Shown one piece after another: positions 8,586 through 17,496 of a stretch of DNA of 64,000 bases. The notes under the pieces are model-generated. The model worked only from the letters and a program-made list of their open reading frames with translations. It searched no databases and was not told where the DNA came from. Origin of the DNA: Segetibacter sp. 3557_3 (GTDB lineage Bacteria > Bacteroidota > Bacteroidia > Chitinophagales > Chitinophagaceae); contig NZ_SMSK01000005.1 in NCBI RefSeq assembly GCF_004354985.1, positions 351,379 to 415,378 on the forward strand, given 5' to 3'. Position 1 is the stretch's first letter. Every line of letters starts with the position of its first letter. The position numbers and the translations under genes were made by a program.

Positions 8586-10550
8586 CTACTCCCCTTCCGG
8601 TACGAGCACCGCGACCCATCCACCGCCTGGCATCAGGTTCATCGTGATGTTGTCGCCACGTTGCACGGCTTGAGAACTGATCGTATAATCCGCCGCATGG
8701 TTGTCGGCATTGATCCCATCAGCAACAACACGCATATTGTACTTCCTGTTGTCGAGAAACGACAGGGCTGCTGTAACATCCCGCTTTTCAAAATCAGTCA
8801 TTGCACCAATATACCAGCGCGCGCCGTGTTTACGGGCGACAGCTACGTATTGCCCGGCCTTTGCCTGAAGCGCAATGGTGGTATCCCAGGTAGTAGGTAT
8901 GCCGGAGATAAAACGGGTAAAGGTGCTATCCTGTAAATAATTCGACGGGTTGTCGCAGAGCATCTGTAAAGGGCTCTCATACACCACGTACATGGCAGCC
9001 TGGTGCGCCCTTGTACCCATGCTCATCGGCTCGGTGTATACAATGCGAAAATTTTCCTTTGATGCATTAATCATCGCGCCGGGCGTATAGTCCATTGGTC
9101 CTGCGGTCATACGCGTGAATGGGAGCGTAACATTGTGTTTTGGGGTGATGTTGGCTTCCCACTTGTTGTTTTCCGCACCACGCACGCCTTCATACGAAAT
9201 CACGTTCGGGTACTTGCGGTTTAAACCAACAGGTTTGTAAGCGCCATGCAGGTCGAGCAGCAACTTTCTTTTGGCAGTAGCCACTGCTGCCCGCTCGTAA
9301 AAGTTCACCATGTACTGATCTGCCCTTGCCATGAAGTCGACCTTGGTTCCTTTTACACCCCATTTTACAAACTGGTCGAGGATGTTGTCCATATCCTTAT
9401 CCAGCGGGTTCCATAAACTCCAGAGTATGATGCCTACGTTTTTTGTATTGCCGTAACGAACAAGTTCCGGTATGTCAATCTCAGGTCTTGCTTGCAGCAC
9501 ATTGGTCGTTGTGAGCGACCAACCTTCGTCGAGTATGACGTACTCGAGACCAAATTTGGATGCGAAGTCGATATAGTATTTATAGGTTTCGGTATTAAGG
9601 CCGGCTTTAAAGTTCACACCATAAATGTTGTTGGCATTCCACCAATCCCAGGCGACTTTACCGGGTTTGATCCAGGAAACATCGGTTAACACAGACGGTG
9701 TTGCGAGTTTATAGGTCAGGTTATTTTCAAGGATCTTCTTATCGTCGTTGGTGATGCTTACGGTACGCCAGGGAAAGGTGCGGGTACCTGCAGTTTCAGC
9801 AATAAAGTCTTCAAGGGCAGTAATGGTATTGGAACGGTCGCCACGTGGGCGCATGGATTTGATCACCTTTGGAAAACCGGCCGTAACTCCGTTGCCACTT
9901 GTTCCAAACAGGAACATGTTGGGATAGTCATACAGGTCTGCTTCACTGATCAGCACTCTTGTTCCCGAAGGAGCAGTAAGCAACATGGGGAGGTTGCCAT
10001 GTTGCCGGTTGTTAAATGCAGCAATGGTGCTGTCCTTAAAAAGGTTTTCAAAGTGGGATTGAAACGCGGTGTCGGTTTCTGTTGGCCAGAACACCTGGAA
10101 GTTGTCGCTGAAGTTGTAGTTACAGGTTTCTGATACCACCTTGATCTTTGGTTCCCTGAAGCGGGTTTCAAAGCGGTACACAGCACCATCATCGTAAGCA
10201 CGAAAGCGGATGCTATAATCTTCTTTAAAGGTTAACAACAGCTCGTTGTATTGCGACCTGATGTTCCGGCTTTTTACCGGCACAACAGCGGTGATCATTT
10301 CGTTTTTAGAGGACCTCTTTTCCTGCTGCACTTTTGCGCCGGCTGCAGGTATTACAGCATTGGAAAGCACCATGCTGATCTCACCGGGCTTGAGCAACAC
10401 ATTGCCATCATAAGCAACCGACCAGGTTAGCTTATTACCTGTACTTACGGTGATTTCCGTGTGTTTGTCGGGCGACTGGAGCCGGTAATCTTTGGCCGAA
10501 ACGCCTGAAGTAAATATCAGCAATACAAGAGCAGCAATTAGTTTTTGCAT
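8586..10550 (-). CDS. Glycoside hydrolase family 97 (SusB-like alpha-glucosidase/alpha-galactosidase)
   Basis: Exported enzyme of 654 residues. The start at 10550 (MQKLIAALVLL) gives a clean signal peptide ending at VSA-KDY; an upstream in-frame ATG adds 13 polar residues. GH97 architecture is an N-terminal beta-super-sandwich (to ~270), a catalytic barrel (~285-560) and a C-terminal beta domain. Visible motifs are GVKGTKVDFM with Asp405, SYEGVRGAE with Glu454, and MDYTPG. Asp in the KVDFM strand is the nucleophile position of the retaining GH97b alpha-galactosidases, so a retaining mechanism is favoured over SusB-type inversion; this is inference. A repeat follows the stop codon directly. 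Confidence 0.92.
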   Translation of the reverse strand: MQKLIAALVLLIFTSGVSAKDYRLQSPDKHTEITVSTGNKLTWSVAYDGNVLLKPGEISMVLSNAVIPAAGAKVQQEKRSSKNEMITAVVPVKSRNIRSQYNELLLTFKEDYSIRFRAYDDGAVYRFETRFREPKIKVVSETCNYNFSDNFQVFWPTETDTAFQSHFENLFKDSTIAAFNNRQHGNLPMLLTAPSGTRVLISEADLYDYPNMFLFGTSGNGVTAGFPKVIKSMRPRGDRSNTITALEDFIAETAGTRTFPWRTVSITNDDKKILENNLTYKLATPSVLTDVSWIKPGKVAWDWWNANNIYGVNFKAGLNTETYKYYIDFASKFGLEYVILDEGWSLTTTNVLQARPEIDIPELVRYGNTKNVGIILWSLWNPLDKDMDNILDQFVKWGVKGTKVDFMARADQYMVNFYERAAVATAKRKLLLDLHGAYKPVGLNRKYPNVISYEGVRGAENNKWEANITPKHNVTLPFTRMTAGPMDYTPGAMINASKENFRIVYTEPMSMGTRAHQAAMYVVYESPLQMLCDNPSNYLQDSTFTRFISGIPTTWDTTIALQAKAGQYVAVARKHGARWYIGAMTDFEKRDVTAALSFLDNRKYNMRVVADGINADNHAADYTISSQAVQRGDNITMNLMPGGGWVAVLVPEGE

Positions 10551-12095
10551 GAAGGTTTGGTTGGTAGTATGATTGGTGGTGATAAGCAAATCAAAGTCTA
10601 TGAAGAAACAAAAATCAAATCAATTTTTGTGACGACGCCGACATTAAGATGCCCGTTTAAAATTGGATACAGGTCAATTCAATGTGTATTGATTCAACAA
10701 AGTTGCGTAATGAACCTACAGTACAAGAGTGCGACCCGCCAACGCGTTGGGGGCAAGCTGCAACGATGACGAGCAATGACCAAATGCCGGGAGCCACAAG
10801 AAAGTCACCCATAGCATTGGATCCCAGGTTCGGTCTGCCATTGCGTCTATTCTCCTGATCATTACCATGTTTTTTGTTTCGTTATTCAACCCCTTCAGGG
10901 TTGTAAAAACGATATGGTATTCGTACCCCGGATTTCATCCGGGGCTATTTAAAGGCAACCCCTCCGGGGTTGAAAAACAAAGCACGTTTCGCAAACTACC
11001 TTTACACATTTCATTTACTTCAAGAGCCAACGAGGTACCATTCACACAATACAACAGCAAAACACGGTAACTCATAACACTTAATTCATTACTCTTAACT
11101 TCTCTCTTCATTTAGCATACAACATAGATTTTATCGCCCTCCCCCGGGGTTGAAAAACATCCAGCCCTAATCAATAATAACGTCTGTCATCTTCTTTATT
11201 CAACCCCTTCAGGATTGTAAAAACGATATGGTATTCGTACCCCGGATTTCATCCGGCGCTATTTAAGGGCAACCCCATCGGGGTTGAAAAACATCCAGCC
11301 TGACCAACAAAAACGTCTGCCGTTTTTTTCATTCAACCCCTTCAGGGTTGCAAAAACGATATGGTATTTGTACCCCGGATTTCATCCGGCGCTATTTAAA
11401 GGCAACCCCTCCGGGGTTGAAAAACAAAGCACGTTTCGCAAACTACCTTTACACATTTCATTTACTTCAAGGGCCAACGAGGTACCATTCACACAATACA
11501 ACAGCAAAACACGGTAACTCATAACACTTAATTCATAACTCTTAGCTTCTCTCTTCATTTAGCATACAACATAGATTTTATCGCCCTCCCCCGGGGTTGA
11601 AAAACATCCAGCCCTAATCAACTATAACGTCTGTCATCTCTTTTATTCAAATCCTTCAGGGTCGTAAAAACGATGTGGTATTCGTACCCCGGATTTCATC
11701 CGGCGCTATTTAAGGGCAACCCCATCGGGGTTGAAAAACATCCAGCCCTAATCAATAATAACGTCTGTCATCTTCTTTATTCAACCCCTTCAGGATTGTA
11801 AAAACGATATGATATTCGTACCCCGGATTCATCCGCGGCTATTTAAGGGCAACCCCTTCAGGGTTGAAAAACCAAACCACGAATTCGCAAACGATCTCTA
11901 CACATTTCATTTACTTCAAGAGCCAACGAGGTACCATTCACACAATACAACAGCAAAACACGGGCAACTCATATGGCTTAATCGATAACTCAGAACTGTT
12001 CCCGCAACACCACGTTAAATTCATAATTCTTAATTCATAACTCATAATTTCTCTCTTCATTCAACATTTATCATACAACATCTAACATAATCCTT
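10551..12095. repeat. 1.5-kb repeat field: 447-bp super-repeats of 97-bp hairpin elements
   Basis: Complete hairpin elements begin with CAACCCC (or a variant) at 10887, 11201, 11334, 11648 and 11782. The spacing alternates 314 and 133 bp, so a 447-bp unit carrying two elements is repeated at 10887 and 11334, with a partial third from 11782 to ~11970. Each element is CAACCCCTTCAGGGTTG, a spacer with CGATATGGTATTCGTA, a CCCCGGATTTCATCCGGGG-type hairpin, CTATTTAA, and a final CAACCCC-GGGGTTG hairpin. Half-elements lie at ~11140 and ~11590. Between elements is a conserved AT-rich stretch. Positions 10721-10770 hold a dispersed GTACAAGAGTGCGAC copy. The AT-rich motif at ~12050-12092 follows the DPP IV stop. 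Confidence 0.88.
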
Positions 12096-14267
12096 CTACC
12101 TTCCTCCGCCCGGGCAATGCTCCCTTAAGAATGATGTATACAATTGTTGCAGATGGCTATACGTGCCTTCACCTTCCCTGATGCCGTGGGTACGGTTTGG
12201 ATAACTCATCATCTGGAATTGTTTGCCATGTTTTACCAGTTCGTTGATGAGCATTTCTGTACCCTGGTAGTGAACATTATCGTCGCCGGTGCCATGAATC
12301 ACCAGCAGGTTGCCCCGAAGATTTTTTGCATGGGTGATGGGTGATCCTTTTACGTAATCCTGCATGGTCTCTTTCGGTAGCCCCATATACCTTTCCTGGT
12401 AGATGTTATCGTACAATAACTGGTTGGCAACTGGCGCAATGGCAATACCGGTCTTATAAATTTCAGGGTATTGAAACAACAGGTTGAGGGTGGTAGAACC
12501 GCCACCACTCCATCCTGAAACCGCGATGCGACTGGTATCAACCCAGGGCCACTGCATGATCTTTTTTGCACCCATTGCCTGGTCGCGGATATTTACCGCA
12601 CCGATGTTGCGATAAATGGCTTTGCGCCATGCAGCACCTTTTGGTGATGGTGTACCCCGACCATCAAGGCTGATGTAGATATAACCATCGCCCGCAAAGT
12701 CGCCGGCGTACAAACCGTTATTGCCACCACCTGCAACATCTTTTACAGTAGCACTCGCAGGCTCGGCATATACCGTAAACAATACAGGATACTTTTTTGT
12801 GCTGTCGAAATTTTTAGGCTTTACCATCCAGCCATCGAGTGTGATATTGTCGTCGGTTGTTACCTGGAACATTTCGACGTTTGGGGCACCACTTGCACCA
12901 GCGCCACTCCGGCGGGTGGTTGCGGCAGCGTTGGTCTTGAATGCCTCATGCGAAGGCAGCCGGACCCAATCAGAAGCCCTTTCGTTTTTGATGTTGCTAA
13001 ACGTGTGGGTAGCGAACTGACCATCGGGCGAAATGGAGTAATTGTGTGTACCCTTCTGTGCTGCGGGCGACAATAACTCCGCCTGCCCGCTTCCGGTTAA
13101 AGCAATACGATACAGGTAGGATTGGGTAGCGTTATCAGGCGAAGCCATAAAATAGGCATAACCACCTTTTTCGTCGATGGCCTGCATACTAATGATATCG
13201 TATTTGCCATTGGTGATCAGGGTTTCTTTTCCATTGCGGTCGAGCTTGTACAAATGTCGCCAGCCGTCTTTTTCGGAGACCCATAAAAACGTCTTTCCGC
13301 CCTCAAGCCATTCCCAACCGTCATTGGGATCTATCCATGCGTTGTTGGTTTCCGTATAGATTGGTTTAGCGACCCCTGTAGCAGCGTTACAGAAAAAGAT
13401 TTTGGCTTCGTTTTGTTTGCGATTGAGTTGTTCCAATACCAACTCGGTATTGTTTGCGGCCCATTCCATACGTGGAATATAATGCTGTCTTGGATCACCC
13501 GGAACCGCCATCCACTTTGTTTTAGCGGAAGCAACGTTTACCACGCCCACCTTGCAAGGTGATGGATCTTCGCCCGCCTTGGGGTACTCAACAGGTACGG
13601 TAAAAGAGTAAACGGAATCGGTATTATTGATCAGCAGAAAGTTCCTGATTTTGCGCGCATCGATCTGCCAGTACGCAATGTTTTTACTATCGGGGCTCCA
13701 ACGAAAGCCGTCGCGGCAATCGAACTCTTCTTCATACGCCCAGTCAAAAGTTCCATTGATCAAGCGGTCAGTTCCATCGGTGGTAAGGGCTGTAATCTTG
13801 TTTGTTGCAAGGTCCTCGACGAAGATGTTGTGACCACTAACATACGCTGCCTTTTTACTATCCGGCGAAATTTTTGCAAACATCAAAGATGATTCGGGTT
13901 TGCCTTTCCCCAGTTGTTTCAGCGAGCCGGAGGCAATATCGAGCACCCAGTAATCACCCCGGGTGTCTTGCCGCCATACGCGTTTGGTGTTGGTATAAAT
14001 AAGTACTTTCTTCTTATCGGCACTAAATGAAAAACTCCGCACCGCAAGGGCATCTTTCTGCCCGGCCGGCACCAGTTTGCTATTTTCGAGCACGACCTTT
14101 TTTGTTAAGGCGGGAAGTTCGTACTGTACAATATCGTTCGACTCAATGGCATAATAACTGTTACCGTCGTCGGCCCAGTTGACGCCACGCTGGGCGTTAA
14201 GTATGCCGATAGAAAACACCAGGTTTACAACAACTACTAATCGCAAAAAACGGCTCATGTTAATCAT
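12096..14267 (-). CDS. Dipeptidyl peptidase IV-type S9 serine peptidase
   Basis: Exported peptidase of 723 residues that removes N-terminal dipeptides, usually Xaa-Pro. A signal peptide ends near ILNAQ. Residues ~30-470 form the eight-bladed DPP IV propeller, which includes the DWAYEEEFD segment whose glutamates bind the substrate amino-terminus in the family. The C-terminal alpha/beta hydrolase contains GWSGGGS with Ser587, GTGDDNVH with Asp663 and RTHG with His694, a complete triad. Family members usually read GWSYGG; here the residue after Ser is Gly. Both 14267 and 14258 are ATG starts. A separate M1 aminopeptidase gene lies 87 bp upstream in the same direction, so peptide degradation is a likely joint function. 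Confidence 0.94.
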   Translation of the reverse strand: MINMSRFLRLVVVVNLVFSIGILNAQRGVNWADDGNSYYAIESNDIVQYELPALTKKVVLENSKLVPAGQKDALAVRSFSFSADKKKVLIYTNTKRVWRQDTRGDYWVLDIASGSLKQLGKGKPESSLMFAKISPDSKKAAYVSGHNIFVEDLATNKITALTTDGTDRLINGTFDWAYEEEFDCRDGFRWSPDSKNIAYWQIDARKIRNFLLINNTDSVYSFTVPVEYPKAGEDPSPCKVGVVNVASAKTKWMAVPGDPRQHYIPRMEWAANNTELVLEQLNRKQNEAKIFFCNAATGVAKPIYTETNNAWIDPNDGWEWLEGGKTFLWVSEKDGWRHLYKLDRNGKETLITNGKYDIISMQAIDEKGGYAYFMASPDNATQSYLYRIALTGSGQAELLSPAAQKGTHNYSISPDGQFATHTFSNIKNERASDWVRLPSHEAFKTNAAATTRRSGAGASGAPNVEMFQVTTDDNITLDGWMVKPKNFDSTKKYPVLFTVYAEPASATVKDVAGGGNNGLYAGDFAGDGYIYISLDGRGTPSPKGAAWRKAIYRNIGAVNIRDQAMGAKKIMQWPWVDTSRIAVSGWSGGGSTTLNLLFQYPEIYKTGIAIAPVANQLLYDNIYQERYMGLPKETMQDYVKGSPITHAKNLRGNLLVIHGTGDDNVHYQGTEMLINELVKHGKQFQMMSYPNRTHGIREGEGTYSHLQQLYTSFLREHCPGGGR

Positions 14268-14354
14268 AATATTTTATTGTCTTGCAAGGCAATTTACAGG
14301 AAATACCCGCATTGCACAGTGGGTTTAGTGCAATCATTTACGGCACCCAACATG

Positions 14355-16040
14355 CTATGGTTTAGGCTGCACCTCTCCTGCGGTTACGTAATACATCTTT
14401 TCTATAGCTGCTTTTTCGAATAATGCTTTTTGCTGTGTATTTACCGCTTGGTTCTTCCACTCATCGGTCGGTACAATTCTTAGCGCAGCTCCTGTGCCGT
14501 TTAATTGCAAGGGAAGGTTGAAACCCTTTACGCAATTGCTATAACGGTAGAAAACTTTTTTACCATCATTACTGAAATAGAAATCGAACTTAGGAATTTG
14601 GATCGTTCTCAGGTACTGGTCGTAAACCTTGCTGTAATTGAACCCGGCCTGTTTTGAGATATAATCCTCTACCTGTGCAGAAGTGACGGTTTGGTGATAA
14701 AAAGTTTTGTTAAGTCCACGAAGGATCTGCCTGAACTTTTCGTCGTTGTTCAGGCCATGCCTGATGCTGTGCAGCATATTACTGGGCTTGGGGTACATGT
14801 CGCCGCTGCCCTGGTCGTTAACATTGTAGTTTGGTATTACCGGGCGATCGTTGCGTATACCCCTGCGTATGCCTGCGTTATAAGCATTAGCCGCATCAAC
14901 TCCAAAGATGCGATCAATAAAGAGGGTCTCGCTGTAGTTGGTAAAGCCTTCGTGTACCCACATGTCGGCGAGGTCGTTGGTTGTAATGTTATTGCCAAAC
15001 CATTCGTGCCCGCTTTCATGTATGATGATGAAATCCCATTTCATGCCCCAGCCTGTTCCTGATCCATCCCTGCCGCGATACCCGGGTTTATAATGATTGC
15101 CATAAGATACCGCACTCTGGTGCTCCATACCGGTATGAGAAGTTTCGATCAGCTGGTAACCGTCTTCATAAAACGGGTAAGGACCAAACCAGTGTTCAAA
15201 ACTGTTAAACATGTTGTGCACCTCGGGTGGCATGTACGACTTCGCCAAATCGAGGTTATAATCCAATACCCAATAGTTGATGTCGAGGTTACCCTTTTCG
15301 CCCTTGTAAACTTCCTTCCAATTGGCATACTTGCCAATGTATGGAATGATACAGTAATTACTAATTGGGTTTACAACGGCCCATTTGTAGGTTGCCGTAC
15401 CATCGCTATTTACCTGCTTCGATTGCAGCCTGCCGTTGGCAATGGCCACAAGGGTATCGGGAACGATCATGGTGAGCGAAGCACCATTATCGGGTTCATC
15501 GCTTTGGTGATCTTTACAAGGGTACCAAATTGAAGCTCCAAGGCCCTGGCAGGTAACCGTCATCCATGGGCGTCCAAGTGAGTCTTTGGTAAACGTCCAT
15601 CCACCATCCCACGGCGCTCTGATGGCCTCATGCGGGTTACCGGAGAAATACACATCTACCCTATTTTCAGAACCCTTCTGTTGCTTAGGCGCCTGTACAT
15701 GCCAAACATCACCGTCTTTCTTGAATTCAAGTTTACGGCCGCCATTAAACAGCACGCTGTCGATATGTAATGGTTCCTGCAGGTCGACCTGCATAAAAGC
15801 CGGGTAGCTATCGCTGGTGACCTTATAAGTAATCGAGTTTTTTCCGGTAGTTGCCTTTGCCAGGTAATCGGGTTTAACCGTTATGTCGTACCTCAAAACA
15901 TTCCACCATGCCCGCTCAGGTGTAATGGTGCCGCGAAGGGTGTCGGCCCTTGTAAAAACTTTCTTTTTACCGGCCACCTGGGCAGAACAGATGTTGGCGG
16001 CCAGTATACAAAAGCCTGCAAAAACAATAATTTTTTTCAT
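14355..16040 (-). CDS. M1 family zinc aminopeptidase
   Basis: Exported metallopeptidase of 561 residues with a signal peptide ending near ANICSAQ. The zinc motif HESGH (341-345) with the downstream Glu364 (WVHEGF) and the exopeptidase motif GMEH (304-307, the GxMEN equivalent) are all present, so it should be active. It is the short Bacteroidota form, without the long ERAP-like C-terminal domain. It is oriented with the DPP IV gene, which starts 87 bp downstream. Together they would hydrolyse oligopeptides in the periplasm; co-transcription is inferred only from direction and spacing. Confidence 0.93.
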   Translation of the reverse strand: MKKIIVFAGFCILAANICSAQVAGKKKVFTRADTLRGTITPERAWWNVLRYDITVKPDYLAKATTGKNSITYKVTSDSYPAFMQVDLQEPLHIDSVLFNGGRKLEFKKDGDVWHVQAPKQQKGSENRVDVYFSGNPHEAIRAPWDGGWTFTKDSLGRPWMTVTCQGLGASIWYPCKDHQSDEPDNGASLTMIVPDTLVAIANGRLQSKQVNSDGTATYKWAVVNPISNYCIIPYIGKYANWKEVYKGEKGNLDINYWVLDYNLDLAKSYMPPEVHNMFNSFEHWFGPYPFYEDGYQLIETSHTGMEHQSAVSYGNHYKPGYRGRDGSGTGWGMKWDFIIIHESGHEWFGNNITTNDLADMWVHEGFTNYSETLFIDRIFGVDAANAYNAGIRRGIRNDRPVIPNYNVNDQGSGDMYPKPSNMLHSIRHGLNNDEKFRQILRGLNKTFYHQTVTSAQVEDYISKQAGFNYSKVYDQYLRTIQIPKFDFYFSNDGKKVFYRYSNCVKGFNLPLQLNGTGAALRIVPTDEWKNQAVNTQQKALFEKAAIEKMYYVTAGEVQPKP

Positions 16041-16423
16041 AACTGGTATCTTTTAGTAGCGCTGCCTAACTGGTTGCACCGATTTCTTCCACGCCTTTCC
16101 GGGAACAACCTGCCGTGCAGCCCAGCTGTATGATTGCCCTCTTTCAACGGGTAGGTACTAGCGGCAAAATCCTGTCTGACCAGCTAAATGAGCCTGCTTT
16201 GTATTTCTTCCGGCAGCATTCCCGTGGTCCGGTTTTAATATGTACCCTACGTGCAGTATCCTGTACGAACTTAAAAACTTATTGGCGCTTGGGCTAAGCT
16301 GTTATTAATGGATTACTTACCAAATTTAACCCAACAACTAAAGCTGCTGAAATTAGCTGCTAACTTCGAAAAGAATAGCAGTGACAAGGCAAATCTTGTT
16401 TTAAATTTCAAAATAACATTCAT
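16041..16423. other. Divergent intergenic region, no feature recognised
   Basis: This 383-bp region separates the divergent M1 peptidase and aldo/keto reductase genes and must hold both promoters. I see no exact TAnnTTTG box, hairpin or repeat. Confidence 0.5.
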
Positions 16424-17407
16424 ATGCAATACCGATCATTCCAGGGAACAGCGATAGCTGAAATAGGTTTAGGAACATGGCAATTGGGCAGTGCAGACTG
16501 GGGGGTAGTAAACCACGAAGAGGCATATGCTATCCTGAAGAGCTATACCGATGCAGGCGGCAATTTTATTGACACCGCTGATGTTTACGGGATGGGGATC
16601 AGCGAAAAAGTAATTGGCGAATTCCTGAAGCAGAACAAAACCGAAGTTTTTGTAGCCAGCAAACTGGGGCGACGGGGTGATGGCAATAACGGCTGGCCGC
16701 AGAACTTTGATTACGATACAATGAAGCGTCACGTGGAGGACTCATTGGCACACCTTGATATCTCCCAACTGTTCCTGGAGCAACTTCACTGCATTCCTAC
16801 CGACGAACTCAGATCGGGAAAAGTGTTTGACCACCTGAGAAAACTGCAGGATCAAAAGCTTATTAAACATTGGGGGGTAAGCGTAGAAACCACTGAGGAA
16901 GCGCTGATCTGTCTTGACCAGGAAGGGGTAGCATCGCTCCAAATTATTTTTAACCTGTTTCGACAGCACATTGCTGATGAAATCTTTGCCAAAGCGAAAG
17001 AAAAAGGTATAGCGCTTATTGTGCGCGTACCACTTGCAAGCGGGCTACTGACGGGCAAGTTCAACGAGCAAACCCGATTTGCGGCCAAAGACCACCGGAA
17101 CTTTAATGCAAAGGGAGAAGCCTTTAATGCAGGCGAAACGTTTTCGGGGATTGATTTCAATGAAGGGGTGAGGCTTTCCAACGAAATCAAAAGCCTGCTT
17201 CCTGATGATCGTATGGCCCAGTGGGCACTCAGGTGGATCCTCGACCATCCTGAAGTAACTACGGTTATCCCTGGTGCATCAAAGGTATCACAGGTGCAAA
17301 GCAACGTTGCCGCTTCCGGCTTGCAGTCATTATCGGAGGAAATTCATAACAACTTACGCCGGTTGTACGATCAGCAGATTAAACCCATCATACGCGGACA
17401 CTACTAA
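16424..17407 (+). CDS. Aldo/keto reductase
   Basis: Cytoplasmic NAD(P)H-dependent oxidoreductase of 327 residues, no signal peptide. The AKR tetrad is visible: Asp50 in FIDTADVYG, Tyr55, Lys80 (FVASK) and His122 (EQLHC). IPGASKVSQVQSN near the C-terminus matches the cofactor-phosphate-binding part of the barrel. The natural substrate is not evident. Proximity to the arabinoside locus raises the possibility of sugar metabolism, but the gene is on the opposite strand and ends at a shared terminator, so it is probably transcribed alone. Confidence 0.9.
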   Translation: MQYRSFQGTAIAEIGLGTWQLGSADWGVVNHEEAYAILKSYTDAGGNFIDTADVYGMGISEKVIGEFLKQNKTEVFVASKLGRRGDGNNGWPQNFDYDTMKRHVEDSLAHLDISQLFLEQLHCIPTDELRSGKVFDHLRKLQDQKLIKHWGVSVETTEEALICLDQEGVASLQIIFNLFRQHIADEIFAKAKEKGIALIVRVPLASGLLTGKFNEQTRFAAKDHRNFNAKGEAFNAGETFSGIDFNEGVRLSNEIKSLLPDDRMAQWALRWILDHPEVTTVIPGASKVSQVQSNVAASGLQSLSEEIHNNLRRLYDQQIKPIIRGHY

Positions 17408-17429
17408 TAATTAACCGATTTGTGTTATC

Positions 17430-17462
17430 AAAAATGGCCGTCCTTTTGAGACGGCCATTTTG
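17430..17462. terminator. Bidirectional intrinsic terminator between aldo/keto reductase and GH51
   Basis: A perfect 12-bp stem AAAATGGCCGTC / GACGGCCATTTT (17431-17442 and 17450-17461) with a 7-nt loop and A/T flanks. It lies between two convergent genes and can serve both. Confidence 0.9.
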
Positions 17463-17496
17463 TTAAGACACTTAAATACAAGATCGTTAGATAGGG

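Noticed and set aside
10867..11517. Two similar open frames (10867-11070 and 11284-11517) with identical C-terminal parts
   Set aside because: They are translations of the hairpin repeat elements; their likeness comes from DNA duplication, not from selection on protein.
10887..11970. A CRISPR array
   Set aside because: The repeats are about 97 bp with internal palindromes, the spacing alternates 314/133 bp, the intervening sequence is itself repeated, and no cas genes are present.
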